Positions 27,201 to 33,645 of a stretch of 64,000 nt of DNA are shown here, one piece after another. Origin of the DNA: Leptasterias polaris. Taxonomy: Eukaryota > Echinodermata > Asteroidea > Forcipulatida > Asteriidae. Numbering within the stretch: the first letter of the stretch is position 1; each line of letters opens with the position of its first letter. Location of the stretch: positions 1,837,501-1,901,500 of the forward strand of contig JAZGTN010000062.1 of assembly GCA_037783415.1 (NCBI GenBank), written 5' to 3'. The notes beneath the pieces were generated by a model. That model searched no databases. It was not told the DNA's origin and was given only the letters and a program-made list of their open reading frames with translations. Made by a program: the position numbers and the translations under genes.

Positions 27201-29111
27201 GCCCCTAGAAATCTCAAACTCCAGGGGTTAGGCAAAAATGCCATTAATCCAATTTACCTCCAAAGAACCAAATCCAAGTTTAAAAATGTTGTCGGCAACG
27301 ACTCTCACTTCTGGCTATCAATTACCATTTATGTCTTTAGCCAAGTGTGACGGTAAAGCTGGTGAACCCTCAACCTCACAGCGGCCATTTCTCCCTGGAT
27401 GTTCCCATCATGCAAGGAGATACTGTCGTCAAAGTCGCCAGTCGTATCGTCAAACAAGATAGAGGAATCAAAGGTAGGTAGCCTTGCCCCAGGGGCAAAG
27501 ACTAGGGCAATGTTGTCAAGACCTACACTAGGCAAGTTTTAGCAACCATGACCAGAAACAAATTTCTGATAAAAATTTCACCGAAAAAAAAAAATCCAAG
27601 AACTGTAACCAGAAACAGTTTGTGATATAGGTTCATCTTTAGAAAATTAAAATTCGCAAAATATACAGCCTTTATTTTATTTTCACGTAATGGAACATAG
27701 TTTCCATAATTGTAATAACGTTATTGGATTGGTCTTGCTTCAGTGTTAGTCATTTTATATATTGGGTATGCACTTTTAATAGGTTCGTAAAATCTGCCTA
27801 ATTTACACCGATTCTAACTTAGCCAACAACTCAGTTATACAGCAATCCTTCACCGATCTTGAACTCTTGGTGGCAGCAGATACCGCCATTATTGCGGTGG
27901 TACCTGGGTGGTACTGCGCTGCCTAGCGACGGGTTTAAGCGATTTGCAAAGTGAAAGTCCAATAACCCGCGACTGATCAAATGATCGCCGTGTAGCCCAA
28001 ACCTTATACCAGTCGCTAGGCAGCGCAGTACCACCCAGGTACACCGCAGTAATGGAGGCATATCTGCTGCCACCAAGAGTTCAAGATCGGTGAAGGATTG
28101 CTGTATAGCTTGGTCGGAACAGTTCTTGTCTGTTGTTTGTCAAAGACCTTGAAAGCACACACCCACTTCAACCCCTTATCACTGACCTTCACTGGCTCAG
28201 AATCCCTCAAAGGATACAGATTAGAAGGCTAGAGACTGTTCATATTCTCATGCACTACCTTTACACTCTGGAACTCAATGCTTGTTCATTAGCCAATGTG
28301 ACTTCCACTTCCCAGTTCAAAAAAGCATCTTAAAACTCACCTGTTTGTTTAATACGCTTCCTCTGTGGTTTTCATTTGTTTTGGTTGTAGCGCTTTGTAA
28401 CCGCTGGAAAAGGCGCTTTACTAAATGTTGTTATTATCATTATTATTTATTACTGTATTGTATTACGGCAAATAGGTGATGGGATTGTGCCTTTCATGAA
28501 ACAAGCATGGAATTTGGCATGCAGTCACGAGTATGTCATGAGTGAAATATTTGGGTTACAGATTTGTCCTTTGACAAAATATAGGTAGAACAACAAGCAA
28601 AGGCATCCATTTTGTAAATTTTGAAAACTGTTTCTTATTCTACCAATATAGTTTTTGAAGGACAGATCTCAATGCCTTTCTCATGACACATTCTGGCTGT
28701 GTGCCAAGTTCCACGCTTGTATCATCAAAGGCACAATTCCCCCAAATAGTTCCCCTATCTGCCCCACTATTGTAATTTATTAAATCTTGATAAAAGCCAA
28801 TGTAGTAAACTAAGTTATATTAGTTCATTTATACATTCAAGTTAGATTTGACATAGATGGCTAGACCAATGACTTGTGATACTTAACTTTGTTTGCATTC
28901 ACCAGATGTCAACAGGGTGAAGATCCTTCGGTACACAGATCCGGAGCTGGGACCAAGAAAAGTTCCCAAATTCCAGCAACACACGGACGGGAAGACGAGT
29001 ATAGCTGCAAATGCTACTTTCAGTATTTCTCTCGATACCAAACGAGTATCAGTGTCGGAGAACGGCAAGAGTGCAGATGCTGGAGTAGCGTTGGTCTACA
29101 TGGTGGAATAA
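104..29111 (+). CDS. LARS1: Cytoplasmic leucyl-tRNA synthetase, 3' part of gene (18 exons; N-terminus outside window)
   Basis: The gene product charges tRNA-Leu with leucine in the cytosol. In mammals it also sits in the multi-synthetase complex and acts as a leucine sensor for mTORC1. Joined exons (104-265, 1376-1620, 2866-3091, 4857-5021, 5745-5939, 7118-7347, 8873-8955, 9114-9252, 11194-11531, 12229-12506, 13632-13772, 14573-14713, 15959-16066, 16957-17067, 18750-18854, 26471-26566, 27341-27473, 28906-29111) give 3,102 nt in one continuous frame, about 1,033 residues. The human enzyme has about 1,176, so roughly 140 N-terminal residues, including the HIGH motif, lie upstream. Visible landmarks are TLRPETM and the VPSDSPDD editing-site segment (CP1 domain), KMSKS in the catalytic domain, and the eukaryote-specific C-terminal region ending in LVYMVE. 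Every junction is GT-AG and phase-consistent. No frameshift or stop is seen, so the gene looks functional. The assignment rests on remembered similarity to animal LARS1, not a search. Confidence 0.97.
640..1262. repeat. Degenerate intronic direct repeats
   Basis: Three related segments (about 645-735, 958-1045, 1147-1250) share CATTCAAACCGGGGACCTA-like and GGTCCACGGTTG-like words. They are separated by spacers rich in GTGGGGAC and TGTGTGTG. No coding potential is seen; the long antisense ORF here is a by-product of the low-complexity sequence. Confidence 0.55.
1376..1620 (+). CDS. LARS1: LARS1 visible exon 2 (into CP1 region)
   Basis: [10 protein letters not shown] follows directly from the previous exon. 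The exon includes the highly conserved [15 protein letters not shown] segment that leads into the editing domain. The acceptor is ttttcacag and the donor gtaagt. It ends in phase 2, with aa completed by g of the next exon. Confidence 0.95.
1881..2046. mobile_element. TTAA-flanked MITE, GCCCGGTTCATAC family
   Basis: The left end GCCCGGTTCATACTTCCTGC mirrors the right end GCAGGATGAACCAGGC. TTAA lies at both flanks (1877-1880, 2047-2050). The element is 166 bp and non-coding. Related palindromes occur near 38.7 kb, 40.2 kb and 43.6 kb. Confidence 0.6.
2866..3091 (+). CDS. LARS1: LARS1 visible exon 3 (CP1 editing domain, TLRPETM motif)
   Basis: It encodes [21 protein letters not shown]..., the threonine-containing motif that in LeuRS editing domains contacts mischarged aminoacyl-tRNA. 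The donor is gtagga and the exon ends in phase 0 after Gly-Gln. Confidence 0.95.
3955..4168 (+). mobile_element. tRNA-derived SINE (family 2)
   Basis: An A-box-like TGGCATAGTGGT is followed by a B box GGTTCGAATC about 40 bp later. Then come a GATTGGGTTTTCAGTCCCT body and an ATGAA-type tail. The copy at 32718-33055 shares the body. Confidence 0.65.
4371..4790 (+). mobile_element. tRNA-derived SINE (family 1), near full length
   Basis: The tRNA-like head is GTGGCGTGTCGTGGCCGAGC with B box GGTTCGAGTCCC. The body contains CCTTAAGCAAGACACTTAACC, and the LINE-like tail is AAGCGCTATATAAGAACC followed by TATTATTATT. Several copies of this family lie in the window. Confidence 0.8.
4857..5021 (+). CDS. 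LARS1: LARS1 visible exon 4 (CP1 editing site)
   Basis: It encodes 55 codons, [20 protein letters not shown] onward, containing [15 protein letters not shown]. The aspartate in this segment corresponds to the conserved editing-site Asp of LeuRS. The acceptor is acgtag; the donor gtgatc is weak but keeps the frame. Confidence 0.94.
5745..5939 (+). CDS. LARS1: LARS1 visible exon 5 (CP1 domain)
   Basis: It encodes 65 codons, [20 protein letters not shown] through YLKGFYEG. The acceptor is caccag and the donor gtaaga, with phase 0 at both ends. A partial copy of the AKYGLK-coding bases lies about 110 bp upstream (5633-5655, reading caagtatggactgaag), apparently a local duplication inside the intron. 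Confidence 0.94.
6157..6475. repeat. GGCCA/GGTCAC minisatellite in LARS1 intron
   Basis: More than 25 tandem variants of a roughly 10-bp unit such as CTGGTCACAAGGC and CTGGCCACAAGGC. Because there are few stops, overlapping ORFs span the array in both + frames and one - frame. They are repeat artefacts, not genes. Confidence 0.9.
7118..7347 (+). CDS. LARS1: LARS1 visible exon 6
   Basis: It encodes [17 protein letters not shown] through [18 protein letters not shown], which returns from CP1 to the catalytic core. The acceptor is AAG-type (tttttttaacaaag) and the donor gtaagt. It ends in phase 2. Confidence 0.94.
7441..7560 (-). mobile_element. tRNA-derived repeat (family 3) fragment
   Basis: Read on the - strand, it has AGCTAAGATGGTAGAGC and GGTTCAAACCC as A- and B-box-like words, preceded by a CTATGATGGC-like segment. 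Copies at 8459-8813 and 29620-29700 are better preserved. A G-rich run (7561-7605) follows. Confidence 0.55.
7851..8090 (+). mobile_element. SINE family 1, 3'-truncated
   Basis: It has the same GTGGCGTGTCATGGCCGAG head and GGTTCGAGACCC B box as the copy at 4371. It stops after GTTCGCCCCAGTG and lacks the LINE-like tail. Confidence 0.75.
8178..8300 (-). mobile_element. SINE family 2 fragment
   Basis: On the - strand it reads AGTGGTATCTTGCCATGCC, then CACCTCTGTGGACCCTGG and a degenerate B box, matching the 5' half of the copies at 3955 and 32718. Confidence 0.5.
8459..8813. mobile_element. Foldback element with tRNA-like arms
   Basis: Two family-3 tRNA-like repeats face each other. The left arm (8459-8612) is the reverse complement of the right arm (8646-8813), through ATACAATTTTTGG / ccaaaaattatat, the A/B-box segments, and the GGTGCCAGTCAGAAGCCAT word. 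A loop of about 30 bp separates them. Confidence 0.7.
8873..8955 (+). CDS. LARS1: LARS1 visible exon 7
   Basis: A short 83-nt exon encoding [20 protein letters not shown] and then CSRSYGL. The acceptor is tgttcag and the donor gtaagt. It enters in phase 2 and leaves in phase 1. Confidence 0.94.
9114..9252 (+). CDS. LARS1: LARS1 visible exon 8
   Basis: It encodes [20 protein letters not shown] and continues to SPLGIK. This is the conserved Rossmann-side segment with the SLSDSTIYM motif typical of eukaryotic/archaeal LeuRS. The donor is gtaagt. Confidence 0.95.
9395..10090. mobile_element. Long palindromic element interrupted by a TTAA MITE
   Basis: The arms TTTGTTTACCCTTACACCGA (9409 onward) and their complement near 10055-10075 define the ends. 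The inner arms, 9798-9950 against 9945-10042, pair through GCACTGTATACTCAGTAC and CACTCGGGTGGGATT. The inner arms contain tRNA-like GGTTCGAATCCCACC boxes. The MITE at 9439-9793 splits the left arm. Confidence 0.65.
9439..9793 (+). mobile_element. 355-bp TTAA-flanked MITE, copy 1
   Basis: It is flanked by TTAA on both sides (9435-9438, 9794-9797). The ends AGGCCCTGTACACTATTGG and the complement of CCAATCCTGTATAATACCT are imperfect inverted repeats. A palindromic TTTATCGCGCG-type core lies near 9597. An inverted copy of identical length is at 21800. Confidence 0.8.
10137..10264. repeat. Hairpin repeat
   Basis: GCAAGTCTCGCATGTATTCG on the left is complementary to the right arm ending in GCGCGAGACTTGC. 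The arms are about 35 bp with a loop of about 55 bp. It lies beside the larger palindrome and ends in another tRNA-like B box (GGATTCGAATCCCACC near 10300). Confidence 0.55.
10500..10672 (-). mobile_element. GGGCCCAATTTCATAGAGC-type MITE fragment
   Basis: It ends in TTAAGCAGCTCTGTGAAACTGGGCCC with internal GCTTAGC words. The family is palindromic; the best copy is at 32501-32699. Confidence 0.55.
11194..11531 (+). CDS. LARS1: LARS1 visible exon 9 (KMSKS loop)
   Basis: At 338 nt this is the longest exon. It contains [20 protein letters not shown], then [11 protein letters not shown], with KMSKS at 11465-11479. That is the class I synthetase loop that stabilises the adenylate transition state. 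The acceptor is ttaatag and the donor gtaagt; it ends in phase 1. Its base composition is more GC-rich than the surrounding intron. Confidence 0.97.
12229..12506 (+). CDS. LARS1: LARS1 visible exon 10
   Basis: It encodes [19 protein letters not shown] through GFFEFQ, the end of the catalytic domain and start of the helical anticodon-binding domain. The donor gtcagt is non-consensus at +3, but the next exon continues the protein. Confidence 0.95.
13139..13560 (+). mobile_element. SINE family 1 copy
   Basis: The head ATTGGCCGAGCGGATAAGAG is followed by B box GTTCGAGTCCC, a CCTTGAGCAAGACACTTAACC body, and a tail ending in ATTATTATTAC. The 5' dozen bases differ from the other copies. Confidence 0.75.
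13632..13772 (+). CDS. LARS1: LARS1 visible exon 11 (anticodon-binding domain)
   Basis: It encodes 47 codons, [20 protein letters not shown] onward, including [16 protein letters not shown], a conserved anticodon-binding-domain motif. The acceptor is ctgtccag and the donor gtaagt. Confidence 0.95.
13803..14045 (+). mobile_element. Diverged SINE family 1 fragment
   Basis: It contains TCTGGTGTTTCTGATCCGCA, GGGTTTGAGTCACG and CACGTAAAAGAACCCAG, recognisable but mutated body words of family 1, directly after LARS1 exon 11. Confidence 0.55.
14573..14713 (+). CDS. LARS1: LARS1 visible exon 12
   Basis: It encodes 47 codons, [20 protein letters not shown] through MIPPKGK. The acceptor is tttttgtag and the donor gtaagg, phase 0 at both ends. 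Confidence 0.94.
15321..15518. repeat. 40-bp tandem repeat, about 5 copies
   Basis: Units start at 15321, 15361, 15401, 15441 and 15481, with shared core CTTATGTCAGTAGTGTCGGT and TTAACCGAAGG. They differ at only a few bases, so the array is young or homogenised. Confidence 0.9.
15959..16066 (+). CDS. LARS1: LARS1 visible exon 13
   Basis: It encodes 36 codons, [20 protein letters not shown] followed by [16 protein letters not shown]. The VAKTYPPWQ motif is diagnostic of eukaryotic cytosolic LeuRS. The acceptor is cctacag and the donor gtaagt. Confidence 0.95.
16957..17067 (+). CDS. LARS1: LARS1 visible exon 14
   Basis: It encodes 37 codons, [20 protein letters not shown] through [11 protein letters not shown]. 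The acceptor is cttttag and the donor gtaaga. Confidence 0.94.
17692..17886. mobile_element. GGGCCCAATTTCATAGAGC-type palindromic MITE
   Basis: The left end GGGCCCAATTTCATAGAGC pairs loosely with the right end AGGTCTATGGAATTGTGCCC. Internal GGATACCAGTCAGAAATTG and GGTATTTTGGCTGG words are shared with copies at 20.5, 21.6 and 32.5 kb. Confidence 0.65.
18430..18545 (-). mobile_element. Family-3 repeat fragment
   Basis: It carries AATTGACTAGAGTGGGACTT, a deleted tRNA-like centre, then TAGCCCTATTATTGGCGGTC and GGGGTGCCAGTCAGAAGCCA as in the foldback element at 8459. Confidence 0.55.
18750..18854 (+). CDS. LARS1: LARS1 visible exon 15
   Basis: It encodes 35 codons, [20 protein letters not shown] through YLTSTLE. 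The acceptor is cattgcag and the donor gtaagt. The following intron (18855-26470, 7.6 kb) is the largest in the visible gene and is packed with nested MITEs. Confidence 0.94.
20505..20712. mobile_element. GGGCCCAATTTCAT-type MITE
   Basis: It opens with GGGCCCCAATTTCATAAAGC and closes with GCTTTATGAAATTGAGCC, with repeated TTGCTAAGCA words inside. It is AT-rich and non-coding. Confidence 0.65.
20773..21590. mobile_element. Three-level nest of MITEs
   Basis: The outer element begins CCCAATTTCATAGAGCTGC (20773) and ends GCTTAAGCAGCTCTATGAAG (about 21590). Inside it a TTAA-type MITE (about 20925-21549) has ends AGGCAGAGTTTACTTT and AAAAGTATACCCTGCCT. Inside that sits a third element (21268-21518) with ends GGGCCCAATTTCATGG and CATGAAATTAGGCCC. 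Confidence 0.7.
21610..21776. mobile_element. GCTTAGCA-rich MITE fragment
   Basis: It contains AGCAGGGAACCAGTCACAAC, GGTATTTTGGCAGGCAACC and the terminal word TTTATGAATTTGAGCCC of the GGGCCC family. The left terminus is missing. Confidence 0.55.
21800..22154 (-). mobile_element. 355-bp TTAA-flanked MITE, copy 2
   Basis: It is the reverse-oriented counterpart of 9439-9793 and exactly the same length, with TTAA on both sides (21796-21799, 22155-22158). Its centre carries TATCGCGCGCGATA, a perfect palindrome. Confidence 0.8.
22159..23399. other. Intronic stretch without recognised gene
   Basis: AT-rich intron sequence of LARS1. The only structure seen is a poly-G run at about 22826-22838. Its segment near 23120-23160 (CCAATCACGCCCGAATTTGTGCG) recurs inverted near 16400, so it is another dispersed repeat. 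Confidence 0.5.
23400..23723 (+). pseudogene. LINE reverse-transcriptase C-terminal fragment
   Basis: The 107-residue frame contains [20 protein letters not shown], then [20 protein letters not shown] and [17 protein letters not shown]. This is the typical C-terminal tail of non-LTR retrotransposon polymerases (SHRR...RT....RSF....R.WN.LP). No catalytic RT motifs are present, so it is a 5'-truncated relic inside a LARS1 intron. Confidence 0.75.
24721..25979. mobile_element. TTAA-type MITE split by a hAT insertion
   Basis: The left end AGGTATTATACAGGATTGGT and the right end CCAATCCTGTATAATACC are inverted repeats, next to TTTAAA and CTTTAAG. Without the 857-bp hAT insert plus target duplication, the element would be about 400 bp. 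A relative lies at 60103-60475. Confidence 0.7.
25036..25892. mobile_element. Non-autonomous hAT element with GACTCG repeats
   Basis: The termini CAGTGTTGTA and TACAACACTG are inverted. The flanks TTTCATGT (25028-25035) and CTTCATGT (25893-25900) are an 8-bp target duplication with one mismatch. Both subterminal regions are runs of ACTCGG/GACTCG. No transposase is seen. Confidence 0.85.
26471..26566 (+). CDS. LARS1: LARS1 visible exon 16
   Basis: It encodes 32 codons, [20 protein letters not shown] then [12 protein letters not shown]. The acceptor is gaatgcag; the donor is gtaaca. Confidence 0.94.
27111..27206 (-). mobile_element. SINE family 1 head fragment
   Basis: On the - strand it has the CGTGTCGTGGCC head, the GGTTTGAATCCCGGTC B box and the AGTGTCTTG-like body start. 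It lies just upstream of LARS1 exon 17. Confidence 0.55.
27341..27473 (+). CDS. LARS1: LARS1 visible exon 17 (C-terminal domain)
   Basis: It encodes [20 protein letters not shown] through [10 protein letters not shown], part of the eukaryotic C-terminal extension. The acceptor tttag at 27336-27340 is chosen over the AG at 27344-27345 because it preserves the frame and the conserved V-LVNPQP motif. The donor is gtaggt; it ends in phase 1. Confidence 0.93.
27835..28109. mobile_element. Near-perfect hairpin element
   Basis: Arms of about 95 bp (27835-27932 and 28013-28109) are almost perfect reverse complements, e.g. CCTTCACCGATCTTGAACTC against its complement. The loop of about 80 bp is unrelated. 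There is no coding capacity. Confidence 0.8.
28140..28450 (+). pseudogene. L2-like LINE 3' fragment
   Basis: The frame from 28133 contains [20 protein letters not shown], matching the LHWLP(I/V)..RI motif of L2/CR1-clade polymerases. It is followed by AAAACTCACCTGTTT, GGCGCTTTACTAAATG and a TTATTATT tail typical of L2 3' ends. Confidence 0.7.
28906..29111 (+). CDS. LARS1: LARS1 terminal coding exon 18
   Basis: It encodes [20 protein letters not shown] through GVALVYMVE and then TAA at 29109-29111. The ending matches the family's characteristic (I/V)YLVH-type C-terminus. The acceptor is caccag. Confidence 0.95.
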
Positions 29112-29112
29112 A
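29107..29112 (+). terminator. LARS1: AATAAA overlapping the LARS1 stop codon
   Basis: The hexamer AATAAA is formed by the last Glu codon, the TAA stop and the next base. If used, the 3' UTR would be only a few tens of bases. The next AATAAA I see on this strand is at about 30519, which would give a 3' UTR of about 1.4 kb running through a MITE and a SINE fragment. Confidence 0.35.
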
Positions 29113-29121
29113 ACACGTACA

Positions 29122-29467
29122 CAGGGCTTGGATTTGGAAGAAAAATTCACAAGACCTCGGGGCTTGTAGCTCGGAATTTTTTTTACAAGACCAGATTCAA
29201 AATGACGGCACAGTTTTAACATAAACTGTATTGTTGGTGTTGTAGTTGTTGTTTTGACAAGAAAAGATTGATTGCATTTGTCTTATGGGTTTCAAGTAGA
29301 CTTTGGTACTCAACATAATTGAAAGATATTTATCAGACTCAAAATCTAGTTGAGCATAATATTTTTTAATGAAGATTGAAAATCGTAAGACCGCCGGACT
29401 TTTCCAGTTGTGAGTTTACTGGCTTGACACAAAAATCTCTGCGGTCCAGTGTAAAATTCGAGCCCTG
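29122..29467. mobile_element. MITE just after the LARS1 stop
   Basis: The ends CAGGGCTTGGATTTGG and AAAATTCGAGCCCTG are imperfect inverted repeats of the CAGGGCTCGAAT type. A GTACA word abuts each end but no clean 8-bp duplication is seen. Related sequence occurs near 1700-1870. Confidence 0.55.
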
Positions 29468-29619
29468 GTACATTTGTTTCGCATTTTTTAAATTGCATTA
29501 AGAGATTCAACCTGAAGGGTCTACAAAGGAGTCTGAATTGTTGGCCGAATTTGTCACGTCCAGCATTCAAATTGTTTTACTTTTCATCTAATTATATATG
29601 ATTTTGGGTTGAACAAGGA

Positions 29620-29700
29620 AAAATTGACTAGAGCGGGATTTGAACCAACGACCTCCGGATTGACGTGCCGGCGCTCTACCAACTGAGCTATCTAGCCCTA
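29620..29700 (-). mobile_element. tRNA-like repeat (family 3)
   Basis: On the - strand GGGCTAGATAGCTCAGTTGG, a Pol III A box, is followed by B box GGTTCAAATCCC. The cloverleaf is imperfect, and sister copies at 7.4, 8.5, 8.7 and 18.4 kb argue for a repeat rather than a tRNA gene. Confidence 0.7.
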
Positions 29701-31069
29701 TGATGGCCCTTGTGGTTTGTTATTTGATATCTAATTATATATGATCATAAAGACAAAACATCAACAGTTTTTCATTGTTTTCACTGAATCCTGATCACTC
29801 AGTTTGATTGAATTTTCACTGGTTGGTTGCATGGTGTGTTCACTGAAAACGAGGATTAGAATGCATTCACTCTTCCAAAACCCATGAAGGGAGTTTACGT
29901 TTTTAACCCTTTTGAGTAAAAGTGCACATTCACGAGAGACCACCCATGAGGATTCTAGTCTGTACACTACAAAATTGTAATTATTTTTGGCACATTAACC
30001 CTTCTGAGTAAATTGCACAGACACGGGATACCACCCAAGAGAGTTCTAGTTTGTACACTACAACGTTGTAATTATTTTTGGCACAAGAGGTTTAGAAACT
30101 TAATTACTGTCGGTAATACAAAATGACCTCAATCCTTGCTCTCTATGGTTGAATAGCAACATCAAAACTATCGTTTAACATCAGTAGAATGACTCTGACC
30201 ACAAAGGGTTTAGATCAAATCTTGCAGGATACAAAATTGCCTCAATGTTTGATCTCTCTGGAGGGAAAAAACATAATTATTCTCCCTGAATTCATTTTGC
30301 TAAGGTGAACATCTGCAATGTATAAAATAATGAACTTCTTTCAACAAAGATGGTACTCAAATTAACAACTGTCTCTATTTTGAGATTTGCAATTTGTTAT
30401 ATATAACGGCCTCTCGTTTCAGCCCTGGCAGAGCCCTAAGGCTAAAATATGACAACACAACGTGCACATACAAGTATACATGTAAACAGTTAAGTATTGA
30501 GACTTGAAGTATGCTGTCAATAAATGGTCAACTGTGTCCACAAAGGTGGTAATGTCTTGGGGGGAAAAGATAAAACAGTGCTCAGAATGACCTGGATAAA
30601 CACAGAGGTCTTTGCAGTGACCTGATATTATTAACAACTTTTGTTCCAGTTTCTTTATGCACAAAAAGGTGCAAAGTGAAACAAAAACAATACGTAATAA
30701 CAGAGCAAAGCAGTTACAATTTGTGTACAGGTTTGGTTAGGACCCCCCCCCCCCCCACTTGGCCGTCTTTCATGATTGTGTACCCTTAATCTGATTAGCA
30801 AAAGTAATATCGTCGCGTCAGTGCAACAAGGTCGAAATCCACTTGTTTTGAGTAAATCACTTTTTAAGGTTTGGAATTTTTTTATTTAAGACAAGTCCGT
30901 CTGTACGTATTAATTATTAAGACATTTATTGTCAATGAACTGTACCCTTTTAATTACTTTTTGGACAAAATTTAAACTTATACAGTTTATTCAGACAAAA
31001 ATAACTCGATTTCACTGTTTTCAAACATCAGAATTTTGACTCATGAGATCTAAAAGGCTGGGAACAGTT
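29701..31069. other. Intergenic stretch, no gene recognised
   Basis: It contains two related direct-repeat segments (about 29897-29985 and 29998-30082, both with GTACACTACAA.GTTGTAATTA-like words) and a poly-C run at about 30741-30755. Nothing reads as a conserved protein. Confidence 0.5.
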
Positions 31070-31275
31070 CATTCTTTGTTGTTGCCTCTAAATTGTGGAA
31101 CAAGCTGCTTTGTGCTATCAGGGGAAGCAGCATCTACTGCGACCCTCAAGCGCCAATTCAAAACTCACCTATTTCCCAGATTATGATCCGTTTGTTCTAA
31201 TTTCGTTTTGTTTAATTCTGTTGTTGATTATAAGCGCTGTGTTCTTTGCAAAGCGCCATATAAATGCCCTGTAAT
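31070..31275 (+). pseudogene. LINE 3' fragment (L2-like)
   Basis: The sequence for a W.KLP-type tail is frameshifted but recognisable. AATTGTGGAACAAGCTGC, CTCAAGCGCCAATTCAAAAC and CTCACCTATTTC are followed by AAAGCGCCATATAAATG, an L2-type 3' end. Confidence 0.6.
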
Positions 31276-32500
31276 TTTATAATCATTAATAATTAACACA
31301 GTCGATTTACTCATTTCGCAAAAATTGTCGTAATTCAAGAACAAATATTGCAAGGGAAGTTTTCTACCATGACCATCTTTATACCGTGTAAGTTATGTGC
31401 AAATCTGTGAACATTTACATTTTCAATCTTGAAATGTGTACACATTTTTTTCAACATGGAATAAAATGCTAGAAGGGCTGCAATTGTGGAAGGGAGGTGA
31501 GTCCAGAAAACTATCTTGAACATTTGTTTAATGTTAGGGGCAAGACTTCAAATTATGCTTCTTGAAAAGAAGCATATCACATTTATAAACATATATTTAA
31601 ATACTTATTGTATTATCTATTTTGTAAGTTATTGGGGTTATTAAAGGGGCAGTGTTGTCATGATCAAAGCAGGCCAGTGACTGTACATGGAATTATGAAC
31701 TCTCATTCAGTTACTGAATGCGCACTCTTACTGAATATAACATGTCGACTTGACCTCACAAAATTGCCAAGACCAGAACAAGCCGACTTTCCGAACCTAA
31801 GGTGCTGACTTGCCTGATAGGCTATCTCACCCAGATGAATTACTGAAACTGAGATGCTGAATCGACCACTCAGTTTCAGTACGTCGTCTTGCCTATCACG
31901 ACAAGTCGACTTATTCCATAAAACAAGTCGAACTGATGAGATCTTGTTTTCTGGATAAGTTTTATGGCAGCACTTGAGCTCCGTAGAAATAACACCAGTT
32001 TTATGGGATCAATAAGTAGACCCATTTTCTAAAGTAAGTTAACACATCAATGTGTAAATGTATCTACTATACCAACTGGTTATAGATAATGCAAAGGCTA
32101 ACTGCTACACAACAGTAAATGACAATGCCATCCAATATGAGCCAAAACAATGCATGGTTGTGCAGTAGAATGTTGTCAAATGACATTAGGGTCAATGAAG
32201 TTGGTGCTTTCACAAGTCTGTTTACAAACATACCTCTTTGTTTATTTGGGGTGGTGGATAGATTTTCAAACATTTTGATCAAGAGACTCTTCTTACTCTT
32301 TTCGGAATTAAATATTCATTTACTCTAAGATGTAACATGATGTGGGGAAACCCTGCCGATTGTGAAATTGTTTATGTTGCGTCATACACACCATACTCTT
32401 TTGTGACACAGAACTCTTTGTCAAATGGTTTAATTTATTTTCCTATGGTGTCTTCCGTTTTCCTGTGGAGTTACTTTTTGACAAAGTTTTGTAAACTGCC

Positions 32501-32699
32501 CTGGGCCCAATTTCATAGAGCTGCTTAAGCACGAAAAGATGCTAAGCACAACAAATATATGCTTATCCGCAGAATAAGGTTACCAGCCAACATACCATAT
32601 TACATGTACAATTTGTAACTGGTATCCTGCTTACTTGTGCTTTGCTGAAAAGTTTAAGCATTATTTTCTGCTTAAGCAGCTCTATGAAACTGGGCCCAG
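32501..32699. mobile_element. Best copy of the GGGCCCAATTTCATAGAGC MITE
   Basis: The 199-bp palindrome starts CTGGGCCCAATTTCATAGAG and ends CTCTATGAAACTGGGCCCAG, with internal TGCTTAAGCA words. It is the reference copy for fragments at 10.5, 17.7, 20.5, 20.8, 21.3 and 21.6 kb. Confidence 0.8.
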
Positions 32700-32717
32700 C
32701 TGAGCTAATCGAGCAGT

Positions 32718-33055
32718 GATCAGGTTGGCTCAGTGGTTTCTTTCCCTGCCTTTCACCTCTGTGGACCTTGGTTCGAATCCCACTCTAGACTGGAGCCTTG
32801 CATCCGGATTGGGTTTTCAGTCCCTATCCGATTGCGTGGATCCTCCCCATTTGGGGTTTCTCCCCAGGGGACCGTGGTTCAAATCCTGTTTCAGACTAGA
32901 GCCTCGCATGTGGATTGGATTTTCAGTACTTACTTGATTGCATTGGTTTTCCCCATTAAGGTTTTCCACCCACATCCTAGACTAAGCATTTCTTCTTGTT
33001 TCCTATTCATCCTGTTATTGGCGCTAATTGTGCTGTTGGATGTGTAATAAAATAA
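32718..33055 (+). mobile_element. SINE family 2, longer copy
   Basis: Box-like TTGGCTCAGTGGTTTC and GGTTCGAATCCCACT are followed by the GGATTGGGTTTTCAGTCCCT body. A second body-like segment (TGGTTCAAATCCTGTTTC onward) suggests a partial internal duplication. The end is an AATAAATAAAT tail. Confidence 0.65.
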
Positions 33056-33256
33056 ATAAATATGTAATTGATTGATTGATTTATTTATTTATTGTTAATC
33101 TTCGGACAAAAGTACATATATACATTTAAAATTGTCCGGGTCAAGACAAAAGTTTAAAAAACTGTTATCATAGATGTGTCAGACCCAATAAAATCCTCTA
33201 CTACCAAGTTATATACAAAAAACAAAAAAACAAAATGTGAAGCAAACGTGACTTAA

Positions 33257-33641
33257 AGGCACTGGACACGTTTGGTAATTACTCAAAATATATATTTGCT
33301 TAAAAACTTACTTGGTAACGAGCAACGGAGAGCTGTTGATAGTACAAAACATTGTGAGAAACCACTCCCTCTGAAGTAACGTAGTTTTGAGAAAGAGGTA
33401 ATTTCTCACTAAAATATTTGAATCTGAAAAAGACTTCTGGCCTGCAGGCCTGAAGCCTTTTCCAGGCATCTGAAAGCACATAAATTTGTGCAACAAGGGT
33501 GTTTTTTCTTTCATTATTTTCTTGCAACTTCCGATGACCAATTGAGCCCAAATTTTCACAGGTTTGTTATTTTATGCATATGTTGGGATACACCAAGTGA
33601 GAATACTGGTCTTTGACAATTACCAAACGTGTCCAGTGCCT
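33257..33641. mobile_element. 385-bp TTAA MITE with near-perfect TIRs
   Basis: Terminal inverted repeats AGGCACTGGACACGTTTGGT are about 24 bp, flanked by TTAA at 33253-33256 and 33642-33645. The interior matches the middle element nested at 20925-21549 and the partial copy at 63340. Confidence 0.9.
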
Positions 33642-33645
33642 TTAA

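Noticed and set aside
29620..29698. Functional tRNA gene on the - strand
   Set aside because: The A and B boxes are good, but the acceptor and anticodon stems are imperfect, and four related copies with shared non-tRNA flanks show it is a tRNA-derived repeat.
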